The notes below the pieces were generated by a model. It did no database searches. It worked only from the letters and a program-made list of their open reading frames with translations, and was not told the origin of the DNA. From the NCBI GenBank assembly GCA_030704615.1, contig CM060731.1:56648756-56712755 (forward strand): a stretch of DNA of 64,000 nucleotides, in the 5' to 3' direction. The position numbers and the translations under genes were made by a program. Source of the stretch: Takakia lepidozioides. Taxonomy: Eukaryota; Streptophyta; Takakiopsida; Takakiales; Takakiaceae. Below, in pieces: positions 44,401-56,200 of the stretch. The stretch's first letter is position 1; each line of letters begins with the position of its first letter.

Positions 44401-44654
44401 GCAGTGAGGGGAGGGCCAGTGTGTGCAGCTCCCTGTGACGTTCATAGGAGGAGTTGCGGTTGCCCCAGCGAGGCAAGATGCCACACAGCATCATTCACAG
44501 CTGCAGTGACTTGGCCCTAGAGAGTTTGGGCAACGTTCATTCAGGATATGTCACCTCCGGGGGAGCAGGATGACATGTATATGGCGGAGTTGCCTGCCAT
44601 GGTTGCTCAAACTTCATTGTGGGGCTCGAGCAAGGATTTGCAGCATATTGCTGA

Positions 44655-45511
44655 TTGTCGTGTGGACCATTGGACACCACACCAATAGTGTGGCAGTGTC
44701 CGGATGAAGGCATCTGCCTTCTGGACTTGTTTGGCGGGATCAGCACCGGATTGGCTGTTGTTCTACAGGCAGGTGTACGAGTACGGCGTTACTTGTATGT
44801 GGAGAGGGATGAGACTGCACGACGCGTCTCCCTCCGTCATGTTGCTCAGTTGGTGCAGCAGTACCCTGAGTTGTTGCTGGTATCTGCGGTTCGTGGATAT
44901 CAGCAGGCCTTGCCAGCAGACATCTCTTTGCGGGGGGCGCAAGATTTGGAGCGGGTTGGCTCCATTGATTTGGTAGTGGCAGGTTGGCTCTGCCAAGGGC
45001 ATTCATCAGCCGGGCATGACAATGGATTGCGAGACTCGAGGTCGGGTCTGTTTTGGAGATGGTGCGGGTTTTGCGCCACTTACACAGCTTTCATCAAGCT
45101 GTATCTCCAGCATACATCTTGGAGAATGTGCCACTGATGGGCAATTCTCGGGCCAGGGTGATGGCCAGTGTGCATCAAGTCCGGTCGTGGCTTGGGTCAG
45201 CAGTGTTGCTGGATGCAGCTACAGTGGGGTCACGGGTTCATCGTCCACGGTTATGGTGGACTAACTTGATGCCACCCGCACTGCTTAAGCGTGCATTTGA
45301 TGGGGTGCAGCGGCCAGCACACCTCACAGTGGATAGCATTTTGGACACATGGAGGCAGTCTCAGCGTGTGAGACACGATGACCGTTCGCCTTTGGCAGTG
45401 GTCAACAAGGTGGGTCGACCACGAGCAGCACTACCTACACTGCTCAGCTTCCTAGAATCGCATGCTTTCCGGGATAGCGGACCTGACCTCCTGTGGGATG
45501 CTCAGTTGTAG
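44655..45511 (+). pseudogene. DNA (cytosine-5) methyltransferase domain of the Ty3 element
   Basis: Motifs of the C5-methyltransferase family in order: I, LLDLFGGISTGLAVVLQAG (AdoMet binding); IV, IDLVVAGWLCQGHS, with the catalytic Cys kept although the usual Pro before it is Leu; SGLFW helix; VI, YILENVP (the ENV Glu that protonates cytosine); VIII, VGSRVHRPRLWWTN (RxR). Then a 100-residue tail with LLSFLESHAF. The frame shifts by one base near 45050, between motifs IV and VI, so this copy should be dead. The family methylates carbon 5 of cytosine in DNA. Similar captures are known in retrotransposons of charophyte algae and dinoflagellates. Confidence 0.85.
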
Positions 45512-45527
45512 CAGTTAGTGGAGCCTA

Positions 45528-46195
45528 ATGCTGACGAGCGAGAGCGGGCTATGGGTTTTTCCACTGGGACCACGGCGGTGCCTTCTCTTTCTGAGGCATC
45601 ACGTCGTCAGGTGTTGGGGCAAGCGATGGATCTTGACCTGGATTATCAGCTTGGCTATGGCTGAGCAACGTAGAGTGCGGAGTGCACTTCCCTTGACGGT
45701 CTCTCTGCCTACCGAGACGGTACAGGCAGTGAGTGGGGGCGAGCCGGTGAGGACCACGGGATGTAGACATCCATGGCACACGTGGGAGGTGCTCGAGGTT
45801 CAGAGGGAGTTGGCAGCCAAGGCGACTGTGATGGATGAGGTTGGGGATTCTTCTCGGGTTGAGGAGGTCCTCAAGGATCAGATGATGGGGCAGGATGAGG
45901 CCTTGTCATTGACTGAGCAGGCAGGGAGTACTGCTCAAGAGGTTGCGGCATAGCAACCACGGGAGTCATCTACCTCTAAGTCTGCTGGACTTAAGGTTAC
46001 AGTTACGAAGGGCAATTGGGAGCCTGACATTGGACCTATTGTCACTAGAGGAGAGAGACGACGTATACGGCAGATCCTGAGGTTTACAGGAATTGCTTTG
46101 CCTCTCGTGCTACGGTGAAGGAGCATGAGAGACATGTTCAGGTTGTGCATCGACTGGGTTTGGTCAACAGGGATGCGGATGGATTCCAAGACTGC
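45528..46195 (+). pseudogene. Pre-RT linker of the Ty3 element and deletion junction
   Basis: The acidic linker (VEEVLKDQMMGQDEALSLTE) and NWEPDIGPIVTRGERRRI lead into RT in other elements. Here RT and RNase H are missing: 46105-46195 joins EHERHVQVV directly to LGLVNRDADG. The equivalent parts in the first element lie near 910 and 1665. Confidence 0.75.
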
Positions 46196-46650
46196 AGTGG
46201 AACAGCAAGCACACAAGAGGGCTCCCTGGAACTGTAAACATTCCCCAACTTTGAGTACTCTATTGACAACCTACCATAGAAAAGCTGATATCTTTGATGG
46301 GGGTTTGATCCACACTAAGCCCCAAAAACATTTCCAGTTCTCATCGCTGAAGTTGTACAACCCCCATTTTTTTTACATGGGTTGGGTGACTGACTGAGCC
46401 TTTTTTGGTTGTATATGCAAAGAAGGGTTCTAGGGAATTGTTGAATTTCCACAACCATTTGGAGGGGTCAATTTCCAATTCTGCAAGCGGCCTGCCCATA
46501 ATCCATACAAAGGAGTTGGTTGCTAGCCATGCCCTAGTGGTAATAGTGAGGGGAGGCTGGGGATTCATTCCCTTATCTGTGGCTGTCCAACAGCAGACAC
46601 GGACTGGAGTGAGAGGCATAGTTCGAATTGTCAAGGGTTCTGTAGAGGTA
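46196..46650. other. Unassigned sequence between the Ty3 element and the methyltransferase-like copy 1
   Basis: A plus-strand frame 46405-46671 (LLNFHNHLEGSISNSASGLP) has no recognisable domain. Homology to the second copy starts only at 46651. Confidence 0.4.
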
Positions 46651-48593
46651 ACATTCATGATAGAAATTTGAGGACTCTTGCAGAGAAGGAGCCTCCCGCT
46701 CAGGATACACCGGGTAAAGGTAGAAAGGCAAAGGGAAAGGATGTTGCTGGTGGTGTGGGGAAAGGAAGGGGTAGGGAGAAGGGGGCACAAGGGTAGGTAG
46801 GTGGGCAGGGAAGTGTTGCAGATACTGGCCCTCTGGTGGATGTCCAGCAGACTCAACCGCATGGTAGGGATCCGGGAGAAAGACAAGGGGATGGTTGATC
46901 CCAAGGACCCGTACCATGCAGTGGAGCATCCCACGAGGGTCATTCGCCCTACCAGCTTGGAGATGGCCAACGTCGGGTTCCTTGCCATGATGGAGTCCAA
47001 GAAATCTGATTACAAGGGCGAACCATCACCAGTGTGGGAGAGGATTGTGGAGTTCCTCGGCATGGTGCGTGTTGTCTTTTGCTTCTTGTCTGTTGTGGGC
47101 ATGGATCGTTTCAATCCTTCTGAGCATTCCATTGTATGCTTGTTTGCAGGCTAAAATGACCAAATCCTGGGTCAACGGAAAGGAGAAGCCATATGCAGCC
47201 GAACTCATCATCTTGGATATCTCTGATGGGTTGCCAGTCCCGGATGTCCTTCCATCGGGTGCTTGTCCAGGTTGAAATGCTTTTGATGAGCGCTACTGGC
47301 AGTGGATTTTCTCCTTTTGCAATTTCTTTCTGTCCGATGCAGGTGTTTTTGGTGCTCATCCAGTCCATCGACCTTCGCTGTCGCCGTGCACTTGCCAGCT
47401 ATTTGAAAGCCTCTAGTATGAGGGTCGTGAAGACATGGAATTGTGTTAACAGCATGTACCTGATAAAGGGGGATCGTCCCGGAGAGATGGTAAATCTGCC
47501 TTCTTATTCCTCTTCTTGGTGGTTCTCGGATGGAGTTGCATAAGTCACTCAAATGAATATGTAGGGGCCTGGTTTTCAAGCTTCTTAGTTCTTTGTGTAT
47601 GTCATGTTCGTAGACTCGTTTGTTTGAAGTTGTTTGTCTCATCCGAGTGCATCCACCTACGACTCCAGCCGTCATTAGGGAGTTTGCCATCACTCATGGG
47701 GGCAAGTTCATAGACGAGAGGACAGATCCTCCCACGGATGACATGCACCACAACTACGTGGACAACAACGTGTGCTTGCGAAGGGGGAATGGGGTTCCTT
47801 GGAGAGGGGCCAGGGAGAGGAGCCCGGCTTTCATTCAGACGATTGTGGAGTGCTGCACCTACACAAACGCCAGAGTTCTGGATTTGTCAATGGGCACAGG
47901 TTTGTCTCTTGAACATTCACATTTCATGAGGTTTGTTTGAGCTTGCACTTTCAGCTCTTCCCACCATTCCAAATGTGTCTTCAATGTCTGTTTCCTTCAT
48001 TGTATTCCACTGCAGGTGCCTCGTACCACGCTTGCAAGGCCAGTGCGCGACATCTCTTTGGGATTGAAGGGGATGCCGAGATTTACAAGAACCTCCTGAT
48101 GGGTTTGGGTGGATACACTTCTCAAGTCCTTCCGAAGCCCCTACCCGCTGATATTGATACAGGGGAGACTTCCAACAAGGAGCTGGACTCCGACTTTGCC
48201 TGTGAGTAAGTTCAACCTGTGGATGCTTGCATTGTTGTTTCAATACCCAGAATCACTGTTCTTAAGGCGAAGTGCACATGGGAGACATCCTCGTCGTTGG
48301 ACTTGTGCATTGCATCATTGTGTTCAAAATGGTTTTTTGTCGACTTGTGCAGGAGTCCGCGTGCTTCCACTGACCCTCCAGGGCTATCACACTTTTTTGG
48401 ACTTTTTTCAAGTCCTCCTCAGTCTTACGTGCTACCTCTCTATGCGGAGGCACTCGCAGCAAACATGTCCGTTCATGGCACTCACAGTCCAACAATCGAC
48501 GGCCGTGGTAGAAGACGTGGTGTTGGGGTCGGAATCTTTGTGGATGACATAGCATAAGAGGTCGATACTGATTCTGATGACTGTGACACTTGA
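46651..48593 (+). pseudogene. Beta-class DNA methyltransferase-like gene, copy 1 (decayed)
   Basis: Exons by comparison with copy 2: 46651-47064, 47150-47489, 47614-47899, 48016-48201, 48353-48593, all with GT-AG introns. Encodes MVDPKDPYHAVEHPTRVIRP, AAELIILDISDGLPVPD, FDERYWQWIFSFCNFFLSDA, RVLDLSMGTG joined to ASYHACKASARHLFGIEGDA. A stop (CCAGGTTGA) precedes the FDERYW segment, and one extra T after SDAG shifts the frame, both absent in copy 2. An early stop lies near 48555. Not functional. Confidence 0.7.
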
Positions 48594-49236
48594 TATGAAG
48601 TTTTCTTTTTGCTTTTATTCGGGGCCAATTTGGAAATGGGATGGTTGTGTGTCCATGTTGTCCTGTTTGCAATGTGTGCGTGGGATGCAAATTCATGGGA
48701 ACAGACTATCGTTGGAGATGGGGGTTGCATGGATTGCCCGGATTGTTCCTTCAATCTATTTAGTGTTTTGCAAAGCTCACAGGCTTGTTAGCATTGCAAA
48801 AACAAACAAACATCTTTGGTTCGGGTAGAGCATTCTCGCATCATTTGCTCGTTGGTCTCCAAACCATTCCTGCTAGAAGAATGCTTGGTAAATCCATCAC
48901 GTTAAAGTCCACGTGATCAAAGATCGTTCAGGCATTCTCAATTCTGGTGAGCATCCATGATGCTCCCGCATATACTTGGCATGTTCGCAAGGGTGGTGAG
49001 TAAGAAAAGATTTCGCAGGGATCCGCTTTGGATGATGTGAGTGTGCACCTGCTCACGACGTAGCCACATTCCAATGCAGGGGCTTAGTATGTTTATAACG
49101 TCTAAATGGATGCAATGGATAGTAAGGATGGATACAATGGATATAACACAACCAGTCTGCATTCCCTGCAAATGGCTGATCAACCCGCGGTAATAGGGGA
49201 CACCCGCAGAAATAGGCCATGTATGCATGCTGACGT
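48594..49236. other. 3' non-coding part of copy 1
   Basis: Equivalent to 57365-57993 in copy 2. Contains GCATTCTCGCATCA and GAGCATCCATGATG blocks shared by both copies; no gene seen. Confidence 0.5.
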
Positions 49237-49287
49237 GGCGTGAGCCTGTGCTGGGCTCACGGTTTCTTGGGCTCACAGGCTCACGCC
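49237..49287 (+). repeat. Terminal hairpin of copy 1
   Basis: GGCGTGAGCCTGTG at 49237-49250 and its exact reverse complement CACAGGCTCACGCC at 49274-49287. It lies 25 bases before the end of homology at 49312. Confidence 0.85.
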
Positions 49288-49312
49288 TCCGGGCTCACGG
49301 AATAGCACCCCC

Positions 49313-49608
49313 TGTAGTTGGGTAGTTGGGCTACTATTGAGAGATTATATTCTTGAAAACACTCCACTTTTTTGTTGATCCGGAGGCACTGCACGGATTT
49401 GAAACAGGGAACCATTGTCTTCTTTTCATATTTCTATCAATTGTCGAATCTTTTTTTATCCAATTGGCTCGTGACACCATGTATTTGTGCAAAATAATAT
49501 ATTATCCATATTATAAATTACATATAAATGGTATTATATTTGAATACATATAAACATAATAAGTTCAGTAAACCTACAATACAAATTAAACCATTGTCCC
49601 CTGTTTTG

Positions 49609-49644
<36 letters not shown>

Positions 49645-49974
49645 ATATCCACGTGACACGTGGCTCGTTGTGGCATGTGTGCATGATAACGTCGTCCCTA
49701 CACCTGTCATCAGACACGTAGCAGTCCGGGGAGAGTCGTGTGTTGCTAGAAATCAGTCACGTACGTGACCAAAAACACGGTCATGTATCTTGCTCACTAG
49801 GGGATGTCACCCAGAGTCATATTCATGACGCGGATATTAGAGTCATCGTAACGACACGGTCTACATGATTCTTTGGAAAAGAGGAAAAGAGTAAAAAATG
49901 AGTCGAAATGATAAAAAAAAAGTCATGAAAACAGTAAAAAAAAAATGTTATGAAACCCGTTTTTTGTACTAGTG
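49313..49974. mobile_element. AT-rich DNA with a CACTA-like transposon terminus
   Basis: 49963-49974 reads TTTTGTACTAGTG; its complement CACTAGTACAAAAAACGGG has the form of a CACTA terminus. The preceding 300 bases hold many GTCAT/ATGAC and ACGTGAC motifs like subterminal repeats. No matching left end was found. An imperfect inverted pair (AAACAGGGAACCATTG at 49403 and its partner at 49590) marks a possible 0.2-kb foldback element inside. Confidence 0.45.
49609..49643 (+). repeat. Poly-A tract of about 35 bases
   Basis: Uninterrupted A run. It might be the tail of an unseen retroposon or a simple repeat. Confidence 0.9.
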
Positions 49975-50839
49975 GTATGATCCTTCATCACCACAACATA
50001 GGGTCGGCACTGGAGTTGTCATTGGTGTGCCTGGCAAAGACACATATCACAGTCTAGTTATTTCTAAAGGCATGTACCGTGTTGAGGTCGAGTATGTCCA
50101 TGTTTCACATTGTCGCTTGCCTCATCCTAATGAGGAAGACAACCCACCGCAAACTGAGTTGGACCACGTCCTCAGTAGGTCCAACACCTTGGCCAGAGAA
50201 GTACCTGAGGAGGGGTTAGAAGTAGGGTTCGCCCGGGCATAAACATTGTTGGCAGTGAGGAAAAGGCAGGAAAGTACTTCATAGCTTTTAGCATGCTTGC
50301 GGAGACATAGTGTAGATGTAGTATGTCACCCTTTATCATGGCTGGATTTTGTTGACTCTGTTCCAGCACTTTCTCTCTTGGATTCTATTCTGTTTTTTGA
50401 ATGGTGAATCTTTAAGAGTGTTTGGGTATGCATATTCGCTTGAAATGTATGGGAATTGTATGAGAATGTATGAATCACTTACACACCACTCTGTTAGTGG
50501 TATATGTAAGACTGTCACAGTAGGCAAGAGTGGTTGTACTCCTCCAGATGCAGCCCTAACCACTTATATACCACTAGATGGCAGTAATAATTCCAATACA
50601 TGGTCCCTACAGACGCAGTGGATGACCCAGTGAGTGGTTCTAACACACAAGTACATGCAACGTATGCACATATTTTCTGGCACTTTATTTCTTGAATAAT
50701 ACAAAGACGCCGAAATGGATGAATTCCGTTCGCACACAATAACAACACCCGCATCCAAATACGGTTGACAATGTCCTATTTTGATTTTGGTTACATGCAA
50801 TAGCAACCCTTGTTGCAAACGTCAAACTGGAGAGCTCCA
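49975..50839. other. Unassigned, small open frame
   Basis: The plus-strand frame 50027-50242 (YHSLVISKGMYRVEVEYVHV) has a protein-like composition but no domain I recognise; it may be the end of a transposon protein. The rest shows short frames. Confidence 0.35.
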
Positions 50840-51245
50840 GAGGCATCGTGGGGAGCCCTTGTTTTCCGCGAGGAGGAAGAGAAGGAAATCATTGTACTTC
50901 ACGAACTCTAGAAACAGGAATAGAGCCAGATATAGAATGAGGATGGAAAGAGTGGCCGAAGAGGAAAAGGCGGAAGAAGAGGGCAAAGACACAAGTTCGG
51001 CGATGGAAGAGCAGGAATCCGGGGAAGACCAGCAGCCTGCCATAGTTCCTAGAACAGATGAGGAGGACATTGCATCCGAGGGAGAGGCAGACGCCGAAGA
51101 TGATGTTGACGCTGGCCTCACAAAGACCCTAATAGTGGAAGAGAGGATGGGGGAGATGCTCCAGAACACGAGAGGCGTGGAGAGCAGTCCGAAGCGCAAA
51201 GGGTCCCCGGCGATTGGGGAGTCTTCTGGAGCAGCCCAAAAAAAG
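50840..51245 (+). CDS. Candidate 5' exon: basic then acidic region
   Basis: Open stretch after an AG at 50838-50839, ending at a possible donor (AAG/GTTCAA) at 51245. Begins with a basic run (SARRKRRKSLYFTNSRNRNR) and continues acidic (EEEKAEEEGKDTSS, EADAEDDVDAG), ending KRKGSPAIGESSGAAQKK. It is on the same strand and directly upstream of the palindrome array and the ParB-like exon, so it may be the N-terminal exon with the array inside intron 1. Phases to the next exon do not fit simply, so the link is inference. Confidence 0.35.
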
Positions 51246-51411
51246 GTTCAATCTTTGGAACCCATCTTTGTGCTTCATTGCTGATGTGAACCCAAGTTGA
51301 GATTCCATGTCGATATGAACATAGACTGCACGAGGCATCTCTGCAGGTTGCATCAACCGTGAACAAGAAGCTCAAAAAGTGTAGCCAAAACGGCCAAATT
51401 GGGCACTCTTT

Positions 51412-53200
51412 GAGCACACCTTGTCTTTGTTTTTCCCCTGTGAAATTCGGCAATACAGGGCAAGTCTTGGAGGTTCAATCATCAGTTGCATGGCAGCTCA
51501 AACAGTGTGCGTCAACGCACACTGTTTGAGCTGCCATGTCATTGCACTTGTCATCTGAAAATTGGCCACATAGGGTTTGAATTAGTGGTTGAATCATCAC
51601 TATCCTGGCAGCTCAAACAGTGCGTTGGCGCACACTGTTTGAGCTACCCTTATCATTGCTTTTTTCATTTGAGAATGGGCCACATAGGGCATGTCTCTGA
51701 GGACAGATAAAAACTTATTTGGCAGCTCAAACAGTGTGCGTTGCCGCACACTGTTTGAGCACACCTTCTCTTTGTTTTTCCACTGTGAAATTCGGCAATA
51801 CAGGGCAGGTCTCGAAGGTTCAATCATCAGTTGCATGGCAGCTCAAACAGTGTGCGTCAACGCACACTGTTTGAGCTGCCATGTCATTGCACTTGTCATC
51901 TGAAGATTGGCCACATAGGGTTCGAATTAGTGGTTGAATCACCACTATCCTGGCAGCTCAAACAGTGTGCGTTGGCGCACACTGTTTGAGCTGCCCTTAT
52001 CATTGCCTTTTTCATTTGAGAATGGGCCACATAGGGCATGTCTCTGAGGACAGATGAACACTTATCTGGCAGCTCAAACAGTGCGTTGCCGCACACTGTT
52101 TGAGCACACCTTCTCTTTTTTTTTCTGTGAAATTTGGCAATACAGGGCAGTCTCGGAGGTTCAATCATCAGTTGCATGGCAGCTCAAACAGTGTGCGTCA
52201 ACGCACACTGTTTGAGCTGCCATGTCATTGCACTTGTCATCTGAAAATTGGCCACATAGGGTTTGAATTAGTGGTTGAATCATCACTATCCTGGCAACTC
52301 AAACAGTGTGCGTTGGCGCACACTGTTTCAGCTACCCTTATCATTGCTTTTTTTATTTGAGAATGGGCCACATAGGGCATCTCTGAGGACAGATAAAACT
52401 TATCTGGCAGCTCAAACAGTGTGCGTTGCCGCACACTGTTTGAGCACACCTTCTCTTTGTTTTTCCACTGTGAAATTCGGCAATACAGGGCAGGTCTCGA
52501 AGGTTCAATCATCAGTTGCATGGCAGCTCAAACAGTGTGCATCAACGCACACTGTTTGAGCTGCCATGTCATTGCACTTGTCATCTGAAAATTGGCCACA
52601 TAGGGTTTGAATTAGTGGTTGAATCATCACTATCATGGCAGCTCAAACAGTGTGCCAACGCACACTGTTTGAGCTGCCCTTATCATTGCCTTTTTCAATT
52701 GAGAATGGGCCACATAGGGCATATGTCTCTGAGGACAGATGAACACTTATCTGGCAGCTCAAACAGTGTGCGTTGCCGCACACTGTTTGAGCACACCTTC
52801 TCTTTGTTTTTCCACTGTGAAATTCGGCAATACAGGGCAGGTCTCGAAGGTTCAATCATCAGTTGCATGGCAGCTCAAACAGTGTGCTTCAACGCACACT
52901 GTTTGAGCTGCCATGTCATTGCACTTGTCATCTGAAAATTGGCCACATAGGGTTCGAATTAGTGGTTGAATCATCACTATCCTGGCAGCTCAAACAGTGT
53001 GCGTTGGCGCACACTGTTTGAGCTGCCCTTATCATTGCCTTTTTCATTTGAGAATGGGCCACATAGGGCATGTCTCTGAGGACCGATAAACACTTATCTG
53101 GCAGCTCAAACAGTGTTCTTTCAACACTTACGGTTGAATGAACACTTACCTTGCACCTCAAACAGTGTGCGTCAACGCACACTGTTTGAGCTCACCTTTT
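51412..53200. repeat. Higher-order array of about 15 near-perfect palindromes
   Basis: A monomer of about 115 bp carries a palindrome GGCAGCTCAAACAGTGTGCG, 2-6 bases, CGCACACTGTTTGAGCTGCC. Palindromes start near 51489, 51607, 51720, 51838, 51953, 52068, 52178, 52292, 52407, 52522, 52638, 52753, 52869 and 52985, with decayed ones at 53100 and 53152. The first has 24-bp arms without mismatch and a 2-base loop (51489-51538). Three monomer types alternate (loops CAA, TGG, TGCC; the third has ACACC after the right arm), giving a trimer of about 345 bp repeated five times. Frames on both strands here are repeat artefacts. Confidence 0.95.
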
Positions 53201-53269
53201 CTACCACAGATGGCCTGTTTGCTATGCTCAAACACCCTCGTCTAATGCCTCACTCTTATGTCAATTTGA

Positions 53270-56200
53270 ATGGACAACCCTGCAGGAGAAGATGCAAGTG
53301 TGGCGGAGGAGATCCCTTCGGGACTGGGGAAGGATATCATTGTTGATGTTGACGATGAGTTCTATGAAAGCAAAGCCGCTGAGATGCTGGGGGGTCAGAA
53401 GGTAAACTCTCAGCTTGTGGTGCAAAGTATGCTTGCCCCGGGTGGGAGGTTGAAGATTCCCCTGTGTAGGATGGTTTCCATGCCCGTCGTTCGACCACCC
53501 CTCATCAAGGACATTCTCAAGCTAGAGGCCGAGTTTGTTCATGGGTATTTGGATGGATCCGCAGTGTTTTACGTTTGTACAAAGGATTCCACAGGCAATG
53601 AGCTCCTTGTGGATGAGTCAATCGTGGACTCCTGGGATCCTATTTGGAGACAGGTGAACGAATCCTTCGAACTTCTTCTCTCCAGGAAACCTTCCACCCA
53701 GGCATTCTCGGGGAAGATGTTTTACGTTTGGGATGGGAACCACCGATTGCTTGCATGGATGGCTGTTATTGGGAGGCTGCACTCACAGGAGGAAGAGTGG
53801 CATTACTCTGTTCGATCGATGGTGCTGGATTGTGAGGGGAACATGATGGGTCTTCTGACGGCAATGAATGATGTGAACAGGTTGGTTTCTCATTCTACCT
53901 GTTCCACTTGCAGTTCCTTGGTTCTTTGATTAAAGTCCTTGAATTTCATTCTGACTTTCAGATATCATTCTGCAGAGAAACGGAGACATCGCATGTCAAA
54001 ACGAGTCTGGTTCACACACTGTATAGGATACAAAGGATCGGGCAGATGCCCTTGACCAACACTTTCAGCGGAGACGTACAAGAAGTGCGAAAGCTCCAAG
54101 ACATCGGAAACGTGGTACTCGTTGACACGCGAGGCTTTCATGGAGTACATGTACACGGTGAGATACATCTTCCTTCATCTGCCCTTTCCATATTCCTGCT
54201 TCCACATGTTTGTTTCTGTTTGTTTCCCTTGCCCTTCGGTTCATGCAACTCTCGTGCATTCCCTTGCAGCAAGACATTGCAGATGCAGGGGAGCGTGGCA
54301 AACTGGAATACTACAGGTCAACCCCTGAGGAGAGAAGGACAGCAAAGGGGGTTGAGACTCACATCCAAAAAGAGATGACCGCTACAAGAAGGACTATAAT
54401 GAGTGCTTTTGTGAAGCAGTTGAGAATTGCCGACCCATCATTCGGAGCGCAGTTTCTCTTGGAGATAAAAAACCATTATAACAAGCCAGGCAAGCCAGAG
54501 ATGGCCCAGGAGAAGTTACACAGGTTGTCTACCGCCGTTGTGTCTTCAGAACAGAAGGTGAAGTGGCTACAGATATGGAACTCCGATCCCACAGTTAGGG
54601 ATACACACATGTTCCCCAGGCCGGAGAAAGAGAAGAAGACCCAGCGTGTCATTCCAGTCAGTGACAATGTGCTGGACACATGGCTTCACAAGGCCACTTA
54701 CTGGAGCCAGGTGTGATGTCCTTTCCTGTGTCACTTTCTTTTCTCTTTTCCTGTCCTTCTCTTTCCATTGCCTCTCACATTCGCTGTGATTTTTTTGGGT
54801 TCATTCTTGCATTTGAATTGTTTTGCAGTTGGAAGAAAGGGCACGGTCGGTTCTGCATACTCAGCTGGCTGACTATGGCATCACTATGACAGCACCGAAG
54901 GTCTCCTTCGAAGCATACATGAGGAAATGGAGAGCCACAGTGTGGCACTCTTGTTTCTTTAGAGAGTTCAGCAAGGAGGGTGGCATCAGTCGAACACATG
55001 ACCTTGACCAGCAAAAAAAGAGGAAGCCTGGAAACGATGCCTTTACAGGTGCACTCCCTGGGCAGTTCAGTTTACTTAGTGTCCTGTGGTTGCAATGTAC
55101 TGTGACGCATACAGTTTAAGGGGAATGTGATGGAAAAACTGAGAGACAATAATTGCATTGCATAATGAGGCTGTCTTTGTTCCTGCAGGTACATAAAGTT
55201 TGTTCTCATGGAAGAGAATTGTTTGGACAAACATCCAGATTTCGTGGACCTCTGGCTTGTCCCTGCTGGAAATCAGACTATGTTTACTACTGGGATCTTG
55301 CATGACTGGGGCCCAGACCATCTATCTTCTTGTGGTTGGTATTTGGATTGCCCTCCTTCTGAGACCCCAGCTCCGGAGGTGTCTTTGAGGAGAGAGAATG
55401 AGCGAATTGCAGCCACTGCCGCAGCAGCCGACCTCGACATTCATGAGCGAAATTTGAGGACTCTTGCAGAGAAGGAGCCTCCCGCTCAGGATACCCCGGG
55501 TAGAGGTAGAAAGGCAAAGGGGAAAGATGTTGCTGGTGTTGTGGGGAAAGGAAGGGTAGAGGGAAGGTGGCACAAGGGCAGGGAAGTGTTGCAGATATTG
55601 GCCCAGTGGTGCATGTCCAGCAAACTCCACCGCATGGTAGGGGATCCGTGAGAAAGAACAAGGGGGTGGTTGATCCCAAGGACCCGTACCATGCAGTGGA
55701 ACATCCGACAAGGGTCATTCGCCCTACCAGGTTGGAGATGGCCAACGTCGGATTCCTTGCCATGATGGAGTCGAAGAAATCTGATTACAAGGGCGAGCCA
55801 TCACAGTGTGGGAGAGGATTGTACAGTTCCTCGACACGGTGCGTGTTCTCTTTTGCATGTTCTCTGCAGTGGGCATGGATCGTTTCAATCCTCTTGAGTA
55901 TTCCATTGTAATTTTGTTTGCAGGCTAAAATGACCAAATCCTGGGTGAACGGGAAGGAGAAGCAATATGCAGCCGAACTCATAATCTTGGACATCCCTGA
56001 TGGGTTGGCAGTCCCGATGTCCCTCCATCGGGTGCTTGTCCGGGTTGGAATGCTTTTGATGAGCGCTACTGGCGGTGGGTTTTCTCCTTTTGCAATTTTT
56101 TCCTGTCCGATGCAGGTGTTTTGGTGCTCATACAGTCCGCCGACGTTCGCTGTCGCCGTGCACTTGCCAGCTATTTGAAAGCCTCGGGCATGAGAGTCCT

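Larger units (their letters stand above)
41740..46195 (+). mobile_element. Ty3/gypsy element, 5' half, carrying a cytosine-5 DNA methyltransferase
   Basis: Plus-strand order: gag with zinc knuckles (41891-43300), protease (44000-44400), C5-methyltransferase (44655-45511), pre-RT linker (45528-46110). The linker matches 1-305 of the window closely, so both belong to one family. From 46100 the sequence jumps from pre-RT to EHERHVQVV (RT end) and then GLVNRDADG (RNase H end), so RT and RNase H were deleted internally. Frameshifts occur in gag, protease and methyltransferase. It is not autonomous. Confidence 0.85.
46651..49312 (+). mobile_element. Copy 1 of the ParB-methyltransferase element (3' part only)
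   Basis: Matches 55439-58070 along its whole length at high identity, exons and introns alike, with scattered small indels. Copy 1 lacks everything upstream (ParB-like exon, palindrome array, middle exons). Both copies end with the hairpin GGCGTGAGCCTGTG / CACAGGCTCACGCC, then CGGAATAGCACCCCC or its variant, after which flanks differ. A shared, sharp 3' end and a ragged 5' end suggest a mobile or duplicated unit. Confidence 0.8.

Noticed and set aside
49313-49974. Complete CACTA transposon
   Set aside because: Only one CACTA-like end was found; no left end, no transposase.
51486-53182. Open frames on both strands through the palindrome array (repeating SNSVRQRTLFELPCH-type peptides)
   Set aside because: They follow the 115-bp repeat on both strands alike and have no protein signature; the palindrome itself creates them.
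51412-53200. CRISPR array
   Set aside because: Eukaryotic context; units are large palindromes and the spacers are themselves repeated, not unique.
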